The notes: generated by a model not told the origin, from the letters alone. A stretch of DNA of 24,385 nt from Fodinibacter sp038258215 (GCA_038258215.1 JBBSQC010000054.1:1-24385), one strand, 5' to 3'; positions 1 to 9,854 are shown, counted from the first letter of the stretch. Made by a program: numbers and translations.

Positions 1-141
1 AACCTCATCCACCAACCCCATCAGCTCACCCAGCTCCGCACCCGAAGCCTCGAACAACGCCTCGTCGAAACCCTCCAACGCATCCCGCGCCACCAGCAGC
101 GCCGAGCGACGCTCCGCCAGGCTCATCCGGTGCCGATCCAT
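1..141 (-). CDS. DUF222 / 13E12-repeat family protein, N-terminal part (cut by window edge)
   Basis: Only the first 47 codons are in the window; the gene runs off the left edge. The peptide starts MDRHRMSLAERR and continues with a helical stretch ending in GELMGLVDEV, which resembles the start of DUF222 proteins (13E12 repeat family), most of which carry a C-terminal HNH endonuclease domain. That domain would lie outside the window. The ATG at 141 is preceded by a TAGAAT box (148-153) exactly 6 nt away, so the mRNA is probably leaderless. A degenerate SOS-like box lies at 155-168. In Mycobacterium tuberculosis several 13E12 genes are reported to be LexA-controlled. Family call rests on a short peptide, so it is probable, not certain. 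Confidence 0.65.
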   Translation of the reverse strand, partial: MDRHRMSLAERRSALLVARDALEGFDEALFEASGAELGELMGLVDEV

Positions 142-147
142 GGTCTG

Positions 148-153
148 ATTCTA
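148..153 (-). promoter_or_regulatory. -10 box (TAGAAT) of the DUF222 gene
   Basis: On the minus strand TAGAAT is followed by 6 nt (CAGACC) and the ATG at 141. That spacing puts the transcription start on or next to the A of the start codon, giving a leaderless mRNA. No clear -35 hexamer is visible. Confidence 0.55.
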
Positions 154-154
154 C

Positions 155-168
155 CCGACACCTGTTCG
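155..168. promoter_or_regulatory. degenerate SOS (LexA) box candidate
   Basis: The plus strand reads CCGAC-ACCT-GTTCG. Against the actinobacterial SOS consensus CGAAC-N4-GTTCG the right half is perfect and the left half matches 3 of 5. It sits just upstream of the -10 box of the DUF222 gene, where a repressor would act. Two mismatches make it weak. Confidence 0.3.
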
Positions 169-359
169 TTTTACTAGCCCTAAAGTGGCGAATGTCGTCT
201 CAGCAGAGGGCAATTCATGCCATTCGATGCTGTCGCCCTCGCATCTCGTCACCACGACGCTGACGGAAACAATCGACCTATTGGTCACTTGTTGTACGCC
301 CACGGCCACGTCCGGGTGGAACTGCCGGTGCGACAGCCGCCCGCCCTCGCGGAGCGGGT

Positions 360-1316
360 TCAGTGCGGCACTGTCTCGACGCCCCACATCGCCGCGACGT
401 GCCGGACATCGGTGCCGCAGCACCCCCCGACCACCCGGAGCCGTGGGAGCAACGCGGAGAGGGCGGCCTGGTCACGGCCGAGGGTGGCCGGGTCGCCCTC
501 GTCCAGCACCTCGGCCTCGTCGAGCTCGGCGTGGCTGAGGGTCGAGGAGTTGACCCGGGTGCCGACGATCCGCTCGAGCCAAGCGGCTCCGGGGACCAGC
601 CCGCGCGACACGTGCGTCGGGTGTGCGCAGTTGACGACGAAGTGGTCAGGTGCGGCGACCGCGTCAACGGCGGCCACCGCCTCGGCCAACGCAGTCCCGT
701 CGGGCAGGCGACCGTCGGTCTCCACCGTGAACCCAACGGCGACCGGCACCCCGGCATCTCGCGCGGCGAGGACGACACCCAGCGCCTCACCGACACTGCC
801 GATCGTCAGCGCCGTGACCAGGTCCGCACCGCTCCCCGCGAGGACGCGGACCTGCGCCCGGTGGTAGTCACGGGCTTCCTCCGGGTCCGGCGACTCACCC
901 GCCTGGTACCCGTCACCACGCGGGCCGACCATCCCCGACACCACCACCTCGGCCACGTCGGCGGCGAAGCGTCGAGCCAGCTCGACAGTCAACGCGACCG
1001 ACGCGGCATTCGCGGCGTCGAGGGTGGCCGCGTCGTGACCGAGTCGGGCGCCCCAGTCCGGGTTGGCGCGCCACGTCGGGGTCTCGAGGAACAGACCGGC
1101 GCCCGCGCGGGCGGCCACGGCTGCGTACCCGGCGTAGTAGTCGGTGAGCAGGTCGCGCCCTCGCGGGTCGGACACGAGGGGGTACGCGGCGAACTCGGGG
1201 AGGTCGACACCGTGGTGGAAGATCAGGTCGGTCTCCATGCCCCCGTCGGTGACGTAGCCCGGCAGGTCCGGGGACGGATCCCAGCGGCCGGTGCTGGGGG
1301 CGGTGGTGTTCGGCAT
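360..1316 (-). CDS. mmuM: homocysteine S-methyltransferase family protein
   Basis: 318 aa, the usual length for this family (MmuM/BHMT-like domain). It should transfer a methyl group from S-methylmethionine or SAM to homocysteine, making methionine in the cytosol. The zinc-binding cysteines are all present: Cys230 in NCAHP and Cys299-Cys300 in VVGGCCGT. The N-terminal DGGMETDL segment corresponds to the family's GG(hydrophobic)ET/S motif. The ATG at 1316 has GGAGG 11 nt upstream, which is a long spacer. The gene starts 41 nt after the stop of the upstream ABC permease on the same strand, so it may be the last gene of that transcript. The methyl donor cannot be read from the sequence, so the symbol is by family only. 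Confidence 0.88.
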   Translation of the reverse strand: MPNTTAPSTGRWDPSPDLPGYVTDGGMETDLIFHHGVDLPEFAAYPLVSDPRGRDLLTDYYAGYAAVAARAGAGLFLETPTWRANPDWGARLGHDAATLDAANAASVALTVELARRFAADVAEVVVSGMVGPRGDGYQAGESPDPEEARDYHRAQVRVLAGSGADLVTALTIGSVGEALGVVLAARDAGVPVAVGFTVETDGRLPDGTALAEAVAAVDAVAAPDHFVVNCAHPTHVSRGLVPGAAWLERIVGTRVNSSTLSHAELDEAEVLDEGDPATLGRDQAALSALLPRLRVVGGCCGTDVRHVAAMWGVETVPH

Positions 1317-1357
1317 CTCGTCACTGTCCTCCGTGCGTCACGGCGGAGTCCACCGGT

Positions 1358-2176
1358 TTAGGTCAGGAGCAGCCGCTCGATCCGCCGGGCGACGCCCACG
1401 ACCCCCAGGACACCGAGCACCGAGAGGTAGGCGACGTGCCAGAGGAGGCCCCAGCCCACCTCGCCGAGCATCAGCCCGCGCTCCAGGGCGACACCGTGGT
1501 AGAGCGGGGTGGCCCGCACCAGCCACTGGAGCGCCTCGGGATAGGTCGAGAGGGGGAAGAACGTCGCGGAGAAGAGGAACATCGGCTGGATCGCCAGGGT
1601 GATGTAGTCGAAGTGCTGCCAACTGCTCATGAAGGTCGTCGCGAACATCCCGATCGCCCCGAAGGCCAGCCCGATCAGCACCGCGGCCGGCAGCGCGAGC
1701 AGTGCCCACCACGAGTGGATGAGGCCGGCCACCAGGGCGACGACGAGGAACATCGCGGAGTACAGGGCGCCGCGGAACAGGGCCCACCCCACCTCCCCCA
1801 CCGCGATGTCGCGCGGACCGAGCGGCGTCGCGAGCATGGCGTCATAGAGCTTGGCGTAGCGCAGCTTGAAGAAGACGTTGAAGGTGCTGTCGGCGACTGC
1901 CCCGTTCATCGCCGAGGTCGCGAGGAGCGCCGGCGCGACGAAGGTGGCGTACGGGACGGAGGTGCCGTGGTCGGTGGTCACCTCACCGACGAGCGCCCCG
2001 ATCCCCACCCCGATGGAGAACAGGTAGAACACCGGCTCGACGAACCCGCTGAGCAGCAGCACCCAGTGGTGCCGGAACGCGGTGGCGTTGCGCCCCATGA
2101 CGTGTCGGGCCCGGCCGGCCCCCGAAGGGAGGGGCAGGGCTCGCGAGACGCGCGCGGCGACGCCGAGCGCGGTCAC
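1358..2176 (-). CDS. ABC-2 type transporter permease (NodJ-like), second permease of the exporter
   Basis: 272 aa from a GTG start that overlaps the previous stop as GTGA (2173-2176), so translation is probably coupled. It has about six hydrophobic membrane segments. The MLATPLGPRDIAVGEVGWA stretch and the SATFFPLSTYPEALQWLVRATPLYHGVAL region near the end are hallmarks of the ABC2_membrane/NodJ family (Pfam ABC-2 permeases). It should form a membrane heterodimer with the permease encoded just upstream and be driven by the ATPase upstream of that. Such systems export lipids, polyketide drugs or oligosaccharides. An in-frame ATG lies further downstream (MGRNATAFRHHW), but the coupled GTG fits the operon better. 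Confidence 0.87.
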   Translation of the reverse strand: MTALGVAARVSRALPLPSGAGRARHVMGRNATAFRHHWVLLLSGFVEPVFYLFSIGVGIGALVGEVTTDHGTSVPYATFVAPALLATSAMNGAVADSTFNVFFKLRYAKLYDAMLATPLGPRDIAVGEVGWALFRGALYSAMFLVVALVAGLIHSWWALLALPAAVLIGLAFGAIGMFATTFMSSWQHFDYITLAIQPMFLFSATFFPLSTYPEALQWLVRATPLYHGVALERGLMLGEVGWGLLWHVAYLSVLGVLGVVGVARRIERLLLT

Positions 2177-3020
2177 GGCGTCAACCTCGCCGTGAAGCTC
2201 CGTCGGGCGAGCAGCCAGCCGACGAAGACGTATGCCGTGAGCACCGCCAGGTGACCGAGGGTCGCCGGACCCGGCGCCAGGCCCAGGGTCGCGCCGCGGC
2301 AGAGCTCGACGCCGTGCCACAAGGGCGTCACCCACGCGACCGGCTGCATCCACCCGGGCAGCGCGTCGATCGGGAAGAACGTGCCGGAGAACAGCATCAG
2401 CGGCGTGATGAGGAAGCGGAAGACGATGCTGAAGGCGCTGTCGGTGTCGATGTGGGCCGCAAACGCGAACAGTGGCAACGCGAAGGCCAGCCCGGTGAGC
2501 ACACCGACCGGGATGGCGGCCAAGGCCCACCACGATGCGAGCGCACCGAAGGTGGCGCTGACCCCGACGAAGATCGTCGTCGCCACCGCGAGGTGGATCC
2601 CGATGACCGCCAGGTGACCGCCGAGCACCTCGACGACGCGCAGCGGGGTGGCGAGCATCGCGGCATACATCTGGTTCCACTTGATGTAACCCATGACGGC
2701 GTAGGTCGACTCGTTGAAGGCCAGGAACATCGCCTGCATCGCGATGATGCCGGGCACGACGAACTGGAGGTAGGAGACCCCGCCGACCCCGCCGGAGCGC
2801 TCGTCGACCAGCGAGCCCAGGCCCAGGCCCATCGACAGGAGGAAGAAGAGCGGGGAGAGGAACCGCCCGATGATCGAGCCCCGCCAGGTGCGGCGGTAGA
2901 CCAGCAGGTGGTGGCCCATCACGGCGCCGAGCCGCTCCGACGCGGACTGCGGCAGACGTGGGCCGGCGCGCAGCCGGCCGCTCGGGGTCTGTTCCGGGAC
3001 GGCCCGGGGAGGCGCGCTCA

Positions 3021-3021
<1 letters not shown>
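2173..3021 (-). CDS. ABC-2 type transporter permease (NodJ-like), first permease of the exporter
   Basis: 282 aa. A proline- and charge-rich cytoplasmic N-terminus of about 35 residues is followed by about six membrane segments. The MYAAMLATPLRVVEVLGGHL and SGTFFPIDALPGWMQPVAWVTPLWHGVEL stretches parallel those of the downstream permease, so the two are diverged paralogues that probably pair in the membrane. The ATG overlaps the ATPase stop by one base (TGATG at 3019-3023) and its own stop overlaps the next start by 4 nt. The three genes therefore form a tightly coupled exporter operon. The substrate is unknown. Confidence 0.87.
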
Positions 3022-3974
<953 letters not shown>

Positions 3975-3980
3975 CGACGG

Positions 3981-3985
3981 CCTCC
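3981..3985 (-). promoter_or_regulatory. ribosome binding site deciding the ABC ATPase start
   Basis: GGAGG on the minus strand, 6 nt before GTG 3974. It favours this GTG over the ATG at 3992, which lies upstream of the site. Confidence 0.6.
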
Positions 3986-4013
3986 ATCGCATTCCTGGTC
4001 TTGCGCGTCCTGG

Positions 4014-4235
4014 TCACGGGCGCGGCGGCTTGTCCAGTCCGTGGCGGTGCGACTCGGGGACGTCCATCGCCTCGCACAGCGCGACCCACACCTCCCGCGG
4101 CGCCACGCCGGCATCCAGGGCCTCGACCGCCGTGCGGCCCCCGAGGTCGGCCATGACGTGGGAGCGGGCGAGCGACTCGGAGTAGGCACCGCCGAACTCG
4201 TCGGCCATCAGGGTCCAGAATCGGGAGTGGCGCAC
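4014..4235 (-). CDS. DUF3046 domain protein
   Basis: 73 aa from GTG 4235. The sequence MRHSRFWTLMADEFG ... RSHVMADLGGRTAVEALDAGVAPREVWVALCEAMDVP matches the small actinobacterial DUF3046 family: a RxxxFW start, an LGGRT...AL motif and a VWxxLCxxMxVP end. Function is unknown. In many actinobacteria this gene sits immediately upstream of recA-recX. Here the next gene on the strand, 39 nt downstream, is the ABC exporter ATPase. A TAGCAT box (4242-4247) lies 6 nt before the GTG, so the mRNA is probably leaderless. It is divergent from lhr with 50 nt between starts. Confidence 0.88.
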   Translation of the reverse strand: MRHSRFWTLMADEFGGAYSESLARSHVMADLGGRTAVEALDAGVAPREVWVALCEAMDVPESHRHGLDKPPRP

Positions 4236-4241
4236 CCGATG

Positions 4242-4247
4242 ATGCTA
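4242..4247 (-). promoter_or_regulatory. -10 box (TAGCAT) of the DUF3046 gene
   Basis: Minus-strand TAGCAT, 6 nt (CATCGG) before GTG 4235. This is the leaderless spacing seen at several other starts in this window. Confidence 0.5.
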
Positions 4248-4285
4248 ACCGGAGCGGCGTCGCCGTCGGTGGCGGGTGAGAGGCT

Positions 4286-7200
4286 GTGACCAGCATGACC
4301 GACGACGTCCTCGACCGCTTCTCCCCCGCCACGGCAGCGTGGTTCCGGGGGAGCTTCCGTGCGCCCACCGCTGCGCAGGAGGGCGCCTGGGAGGCGATCA
4401 GTGGCGGGCACCACGCGCTCGTGGTGGCACCCACGGGGTCGGGCAAGACGCTGTCAGCCTTCCTCTGGGCCATCGACCGGCTGGCCGCCATCCCGCCACC
4501 CGAGGAGCGCAAGCAGCGCTGCCGCGTCCTCTACGTCTCCCCGATGAAGGCCTTGGCCGTCGACGTCGAGCGCAACCTGCGCAGCCCGCTGGTCGGCATC
4601 CGCCACGCCTGCACGCGACTCGCGCTCCCCGAGCCGGACATCACCGTGGCCGTCCGCTCCGGGGACACCCCCGCCGACGAGCGGCGGGCCTTCGCCCGGG
4701 CGCCCAGCGACATCCTCATCACCACGCCCGAGTCGCTCTTCCTCATCCTCACGTCCGCGGCGCGCGAGGCGCTCGTCGGCGTCGAGACGGTGATCCTCGA
4801 CGAGGTGCACGCGCTCGCCGGCACCAAGCGTGGTGCCCACCTCGCGCTGTCGCTGGAGCGGCTCGACGCGCTCCTCCCCGCGCCGGCCCAGCGGATCGGC
4901 CTCTCGGCGACCGTGCGTCCCGTGGAGGAGGTCGCGCGCTACCTCGCCGGCGGTCGACCCGTCGAGGTGGTGCAGCCGCCCTCGACCAAGGAGTGGGACC
5001 TGCGGGTCGTGGTGCCCGTCCCGGACATGGCCGAGCTGGGGCAGCCCACCGGCGACCTCTCCGGCGCGGCATCCGGCCCGGAGCAGCGCGCCTCGATCTG
5101 GCCGCACGTCGAGGAGCGGATCGTCGACCTCGTCGCCGACCACACCTCGACCCTGATCTTCTCCAACAGCCGGCGGCTGGCGGAGCGGCTCACCACGCGG
5201 CTCAACGAGATCTGGGTGGAGCGCGCGGACGACCAGGAGGGGCTGCCGCCGGCCAACGCACCGGCTCGCACCCCGGCGCAGGTGATGGCCCAGTCCGGCG
5301 CGAGCAACGGGGCGCCCCCCGTGCTCGCGCGGGCCCACCACGGATCGGTGAGCAAGGAGCAGCGAGCCACCATCGAGGAGGAGCTCAAGAGCGGCCGGCT
5401 CCCGGCGGTCGTCGCCACGAGCAGCCTCGAGCTGGGCATCGACATGGGCGCCATCGACCTCGTCGTGCAGGTCGAGTCCCCGCCGTCGGTCGCGTCAGGG
5501 CTCCAGCGGGTGGGGCGCGCCGGGCACCAGGTGGGCGCGGTCAGCCGCGGCGTGCTGTTCCCGAAGTTCCGCGGTGACCTCGTGCAGACCGCGGTGGTGG
5601 TCGAGCGGATGCTGGCGGGTCGGATCGAGGCGCTGCGGGTGCCGGCCAACCCGCTCGACGTGCTGGCCCAGCAGGTCGTCGCGATGTGCGCCCTCGACGA
5701 GTGGACCGTCGAGCAGGTCCACGACCTGGTCCGGCGGTCCGCCCCCTACTCCGCCCTCACCCGTCCCGTCCTGGACTCGGTGCTCGACATGCTCTCGGGT
5801 CGCTACCCGAGCGAGGAGTTCGCCGAGCTGAGGGCCCGGATCACCTGGGACCGGCTCTCCGACACCCTCACCGGCCGACGCGGCGCCCAGCGGCTGGCCG
5901 TCACCTCCGGCGGCACGATCCCCGACCGGGGGATGTATGCCGTCTTCCTGGCCACCGGTGAGGGCCCGGGGCGGCGGGTCGGGGAGCTCGACGAGGAGAT
6001 GGTCTACGAGTCCCGCGTCGGTGACCTGTTCACCCTGGGCACGAGCACCTGGCGGATCGAGGACATCACGCACGACCGCGTGCTGGTGACTCCGGCCCCG
6101 GGCCTGCCGGGGCGCCTGCCGTTCTGGAAGGGCGACCAGCTCGGTCGACCCGCCGAGCTGGGCCGCGCGGTGGGTGCCTTCGTGCGCGAGGTCGGCGGGC
6201 TCGCGGAGGCGGACGCCCGGGCCCGCGTCGGAGCCGCCGGGCTGGACGACTGGGCCAGCGACAACCTGCTCGGCTACCTGCGCGAGCAGCGCGAGGCCAC
6301 CGGCCACCTCCCGGACGACCGCACGATCGTCGTCGAGCGCTTCCGCGACGAGCTCGGCGACTGGAGGGTCGCGATCCACTCCCCGTTCGGGGCCCAGGTG
6401 CACGCGCCGTGGGCGCTGGCCGTGAGCGCCCGGATGCGCGACCGCTTCGGTGTCGACGTGCAGGCCATGCACGGTGACGACGGCATCGTCCTGCGCCTCC
6501 CCGACATCGAGCTCGACGAGGCCATCGGCGCCGGCGAGCGCGGGGTCGGCCGCGAGCTGTTGGACCTCGTCACCCTCGACCCCGACGACGTGCGGAGTCT
6601 GGTCACCGAGGAGATCGGCGGATCGGCCCTGTTCGCAGCGCGGTTCCGCGAGTGCGCGGCTCGCGCCCTCCTCCTGCCGCGACGGCGACCCGACCGCCGC
6701 CAGCCCTTGTGGCAGCAGCGCCAGCGGGCCAGCCAGCTGCTCGAGGTGGCCAGCCAGTACCCGTCCTTCCCCATTGTGCTCGAGGCCGTCCGAGAGTGCA
6801 TCCAGGACGTCTTCGACGTCCCTGGCCTCGTGGAGCTCATGCGCGACATCGGTTCGCGCAAGGTCACCGTCGTCGACGTCGAGAGCTCGACACCGTCGCC
6901 GTTCGCCAAGTCCCTCCTCTTCGGCTACGTCGCCCAGTTCCTCTACGAGGGCGACTCCCCGCTGGCCGAGAAGCGGGCCGCGGCCCTGGCCCTGGACCCC
7001 TCGCTTCTCGCCGAGCTGATGGGGACCTCGGAGGGGCGGGCCCTGCGCGATCTGCTCGACGCCGAGCAGATCGCCCGCACGGAATCCGAGCTGCAGCGCC
7101 TGACCCCCGAGCGCGCCGCGCGGGACGCAGACGACGTCCTGGACCTGCTGCGCACCCTCGGCCCGCTCAGCGCGCCGTCGCTGCTCGCCCGGTGCCGGGA

Positions 7201-8962
7201 CGGCACCACCGGCGCGGATGTCGAGGCGTGGCTCGGCGGCCTCCAGGACACCCGTCAGCTCATCGCGGTCCGGGTGGCCGCGGAGGACCGGTTCGCGGCC
7301 ATCGAGGACGCCTCCCGGCTGCGTGACGCGCTCGGCACCTCGCTCCCGGCCGGTGTCCCCCAGACGTTCCTCGAGCCGGTGCCCGACCCCCTCGGCGACC
7401 TCGTGGCGCGCTACGCCCGCACCCACGTGCCCTTCCACGCGGCGGAGGTGGCCCGCTTCTACGGACTGGGCACCGCGGTCGCGGCGACCGCCCTGGCGCG
7501 CCTGGTGTCCACCGGGCGGGCCGTCGAGGGCGAGCTGCTGCCGACGGGCGGTGGCACCACGGAGTTCTGCGACGCCGAGGTGCTGCGGATGCTGCGGCGC
7601 CGCTCACTCGCCGCCCTGCGTGCGGAGGTCGAGCCGGTCACCCCCGTCGAGCTCAGCAGGTTCCTCCAGGGGTGGCAGGGTGTCGGTGGGAGGCTGCGTG
7701 GGCCCGACGGCCTGCTCCGGGTGGTCGAGCAGCTCAGCGGGGCCGTGCTGCCCGCGAGCGCGATCGAGTCCCTCGTCCTTCCCCTCCGGGTCGCCGCCTA
7801 CTCCCCCGGCCTGCTCGACGGCCTGCTCGCCTCGGGCGAGGTGCTGTGGTGCGGTCACGGCTCGCTCCCCGGGTCCGACGGCTGGGTCTCCCTGCACCTC
7901 GCCGACTCCGCCCACGCGACGTTGCCCGGGCCGGACCCGGAGCGGCTGCCGTCCGTCGAGGGGGTCGCGGTGCTCGATGCCCTGGCCGGAGGCGGGGCCC
8001 ACTTCTTCAGGGACCTCGCCGACCGCGCGCTCAGCACCGATGACGCGACCCTCACCGCCACCCTCTGGGACCTCGTGTGGTCCGGTCGCGTCACCGGTGA
8101 CACGTTCGCGCCCGTGCGAGCGCTGCTCGCCGGCGGGAGCACCACCCATCGGCGCTCCACGGTCGGCCCGCGGCGCACCCGGTATGCCGGTCGGCGGGGG
8201 CCACTGGGTGGCCTCGGTTCGGTGCCCGCGCGTCCGGTGCTGCCCCATCGCTCCGGCCCTCCGCAGGTCACCGGCCGCTGGTCCCTGCTCCCCCCGGTGG
8301 ACCTCGACCCGACGGTCCGTGCCTACGCCACCGCCGAGCTCCTGCTCGACCGCCACGGCATCCTCACCCGGGGCGCCACCGGCTCCGAGGACGTGCCCGG
8401 CGGGTTCGCCGCGGTCTACCGCGTGCTGAGCAGGGCGGAGGAGGCGGGGCGGGTGCGTCGGGGCTACTTCGTCGAGGGGCTCGGCGCCTCGCAGTTCGGC
8501 ACGACCGGCGCGATCGACCGGCTGCGCTCCGGGCCGGGCTCCGGGCGCACCTCGGAGGTCCACGGCGTCGTGCTCGCCTCGACCGACCCGGCCAACCCCT
8601 TCGGCGCGGCTCTGCCGTGGCCCGAGCGCGGCGTCGACCCGGCCGCCGAGGAGGGGAAGGACCGCCGTCGCACCCACCAGCCGGGCCGGAAGGCCGGTGC
8701 CGTGGTCGTGGTGGTGGGCGGTGACCTCGCGCTCTACGTCGAGCGCGGGGGCAAGACCCTCATCACCTTCTCGACCGACCCCGAGCAGCTCACCGTGGCC
8801 ACCAGGGCCCTCGCCGACGCGGTGCGCGGCGGCAGCCTCGGCAGGATCACCGTGGAGAAGGCCGACGGCGACCGGCTGCTCGGGTCCAGCCACCCGGTGG
8901 TCACGGCCCTCGAGGAGGCCGGCTTCCACCTCACCCCGCGCGGCCTGCGGATGAGGCGCTGA
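4286..8962 (+). CDS. lhr: Lhr-type ATP-dependent DNA helicase, full length
   Basis: 1558 aa, close to the roughly 1500-residue bacterial Lhr proteins, so both the helicase core and the long C-terminal domain are present. Superfamily 2 motifs are intact: Walker A APTGSGKT (48-55), DEVH box (172-175), SAT (207-209) and motif VI QRVGRAGH (407-414). The core is followed by the Lhr winged-helix and DEAD-associated regions and a C-terminal half of about 700 residues. Lhr is an ATP-driven 3'-5' translocase that unwinds DNA and RNA:DNA hybrids and is linked to repair. GTG 4286 has GAGAGG just upstream; an ATG at 4295 is an alternative. The DNA glycosylase gene begins 3 nt after its stop, a pairing also seen in mycobacteria (lhr-nei2). 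Confidence 0.95.
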   Translation: MTSMTDDVLDRFSPATAAWFRGSFRAPTAAQEGAWEAISGGHHALVVAPTGSGKTLSAFLWAIDRLAAIPPPEERKQRCRVLYVSPMKALAVDVERNLRSPLVGIRHACTRLALPEPDITVAVRSGDTPADERRAFARAPSDILITTPESLFLILTSAAREALVGVETVILDEVHALAGTKRGAHLALSLERLDALLPAPAQRIGLSATVRPVEEVARYLAGGRPVEVVQPPSTKEWDLRVVVPVPDMAELGQPTGDLSGAASGPEQRASIWPHVEERIVDLVADHTSTLIFSNSRRLAERLTTRLNEIWVERADDQEGLPPANAPARTPAQVMAQSGASNGAPPVLARAHHGSVSKEQRATIEEELKSGRLPAVVATSSLELGIDMGAIDLVVQVESPPSVASGLQRVGRAGHQVGAVSRGVLFPKFRGDLVQTAVVVERMLAGRIEALRVPANPLDVLAQQVVAMCALDEWTVEQVHDLVRRSAPYSALTRPVLDSVLDMLSGRYPSEEFAELRARITWDRLSDTLTGRRGAQRLAVTSGGTIPDRGMYAVFLATGEGPGRRVGELDEEMVYESRVGDLFTLGTSTWRIEDITHDRVLVTPAPGLPGRLPFWKGDQLGRPAELGRAVGAFVREVGGLAEADARARVGAAGLDDWASDNLLGYLREQREATGHLPDDRTIVVERFRDELGDWRVAIHSPFGAQVHAPWALAVSARMRDRFGVDVQAMHGDDGIVLRLPDIELDEAIGAGERGVGRELLDLVTLDPDDVRSLVTEEIGGSALFAARFRECAARALLLPRRRPDRRQPLWQQRQRASQLLEVASQYPSFPIVLEAVRECIQDVFDVPGLVELMRDIGSRKVTVVDVESSTPSPFAKSLLFGYVAQFLYEGDSPLAEKRAAALALDPSLLAELMGTSEGRALRDLLDAEQIARTESELQRLTPERAARDADDVLDLLRTLGPLSAPSLLARCRDGTTGADVEAWLGGLQDTRQLIAVRVAAEDRFAAIEDASRLRDALGTSLPAGVPQTFLEPVPDPLGDLVARYARTHVPFHAAEVARFYGLGTAVAATALARLVSTGRAVEGELLPTGGGTTEFCDAEVLRMLRRRSLAALRAEVEPVTPVELSRFLQGWQGVGGRLRGPDGLLRVVEQLSGAVLPASAIESLVLPLRVAAYSPGLLDGLLASGEVLWCGHGSLPGSDGWVSLHLADSAHATLPGPDPERLPSVEGVAVLDALAGGGAHFFRDLADRALSTDDATLTATLWDLVWSGRVTGDTFAPVRALLAGGSTTHRRSTVGPRRTRYAGRRGPLGGLGSVPARPVLPHRSGPPQVTGRWSLLPPVDLDPTVRAYATAELLLDRHGILTRGATGSEDVPGGFAAVYRVLSRAEEAGRVRRGYFVEGLGASQFGTTGAIDRLRSGPGSGRTSEVHGVVLASTDPANPFGAALPWPERGVDPAAEEGKDRRRTHQPGRKAGAVVVVVGGDLALYVERGGKTLITFSTDPEQLTVATRALADAVRGGSLGRITVEKADGDRLLGSSHPVVTALEEAGFHLTPRGLRMRR

Positions 8963-8965
8963 GCG

Positions 8966-9841
8966 GTGCCCGAGGGTGACACGGTGTGGCGCACCGCCGA
9001 CCGGCTGCACCGGGCCCTGGCCGGGTCCGTGGTGACCCGCGCCGAGCTGCGATGGCCATCCGCCCCGGTGGTGGATCTCTCGGGGTCGCGAACGCTGGAG
9101 GTGGTGGCGAGGGGGAAGCACCTGCTCCACCGTTTCGACACCGGCTCGACCTTGCACACCCATCTGCGGATGGAGGGTCAGTGGCGGGTGGAGCACCCGG
9201 GGAGTCGCACCGATCGGGCGCTGCGCCGCGACGACCTGCGGGCGGCCGTGCTCACCGAGCAGTGGTCCGCGGTCGGGCTGCGGCTCGGGATGCTCGACCT
9301 CGTCCCCACCACGAGCGAGTCGGACCTCGTCGGCCACCTCGGCCCAGACGTGCTCGGCCCGGACTGGGACCCCGCCGCGGTCTCGCTCCGCATCGGCACC
9401 TACGGCGGGTTCGTCGGCGACGCCCTCCTCGACCAGCGGGTGCTCGCCGGCGTCGGCACCTTCTGGGCCAGTGAGGTGCTCTTCCTCGAGCGGGTGCTCC
9501 CGTGGGCCGCGGCCTCTGAGGTGCCGGCCGACACCGTCGACCGCCTCCTGGCCCGGTTGCACCGCCTGATGCGCGCCGCGGCAGGCAGCGGGTGGCAGGG
9601 CAGCACCGGTATCCAGCGTGCGGGTGAGGAGGCCTACGTCCACGCCCGGTCCGGACGGCCGTGCCGACGGTGCGGCTCCACGGTGCGGGTGGCGATGACC
9701 GGCACACCCCCGCGCGAGCGCACGCTGTTCTCGTGCCCCACCTGCCAGGGAGGGCTCGCCCCCACCGACGACGGACGTCCACAACGCCCACTGGGGAGCA
9801 GCCCCGGAAGCTCCGGGGCCTACCGCCGACGGGGCGGGTGA
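8966..9841 (+). CDS. nei: Fpg/Nei family DNA glycosylase (endonuclease VIII-like, Nei2 type)
   Basis: 291 aa. After removal of the initiator, the N-terminus PEGDTVW supplies the catalytic proline (Pro2) and glutamate (Glu3) of the Fpg/Nei family. Lys51 in ARGKHLL corresponds to the conserved beta-hairpin lysine. A C-terminal zinc finger is complete: Cys233, Cys236, Cys257, Cys260. The enzyme removes oxidised bases and nicks the abasic site by beta,delta-elimination. PEGDTVWR at the start favours Nei over Fpg (which usually begins PELPEV). The GTG start is 3 nt after the lhr stop, so the two are surely co-transcribed. A 25-30 residue Gly/Ser/Arg tail follows the zinc finger and looks disordered. 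The exact Nei subgroup is inferred from the lhr neighbour. Confidence 0.93.
   Translation: MPEGDTVWRTADRLHRALAGSVVTRAELRWPSAPVVDLSGSRTLEVVARGKHLLHRFDTGSTLHTHLRMEGQWRVEHPGSRTDRALRRDDLRAAVLTEQWSAVGLRLGMLDLVPTTSESDLVGHLGPDVLGPDWDPAAVSLRIGTYGGFVGDALLDQRVLAGVGTFWASEVLFLERVLPWAAASEVPADTVDRLLARLHRLMRAAAGSGWQGSTGIQRAGEEAYVHARSGRPCRRCGSTVRVAMTGTPPRERTLFSCPTCQGGLAPTDDGRPQRPLGSSPGSSGAYRRRGG
9801..9819. terminator. hairpin in the nei 3' end, possible terminator for clgR
   Basis: GCCCCGGA (9801-9808) and TCCGGGGC (9812-9819) form a perfect 8-bp stem with a 3-nt loop. It lies inside the disordered tail coding of nei and 36-54 nt downstream of the clgR stop on the other strand. There is no T-run in either direction, which is common for actinobacterial terminators but makes the call uncertain. 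Confidence 0.3.
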
Positions 9842-9854
9842 GAGGGCGAGCGCC

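Larger units (their letters stand above)
142..359. other. intergenic region without a convincing gene
   Basis: This 218-nt gap separates the methyltransferase stop from the DUF222 start. It is visibly less GC-rich than its neighbours. Open frames cross it on both strands but give peptides with no recognisable family, no good ribosome site and no typical codon pattern. Besides the DUF222 promoter I see only a weak inverted repeat, CCCGC at 340-344 and GCGGG at 354-358, that could contribute to termination of the methyltransferase transcript. Confidence 0.5.

Noticed and set aside
151..423. 90-residue open frame on the minus strand in the intergenic gap
   Set aside because: No family resemblance, no ribosome site, and it runs into the methyltransferase gene in another frame.
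4286..8962. Long overlapping open frames on both strands within lhr
   Set aside because: High GC gives long shadow frames; codon pattern and all helicase motifs are in the single plus-strand frame.
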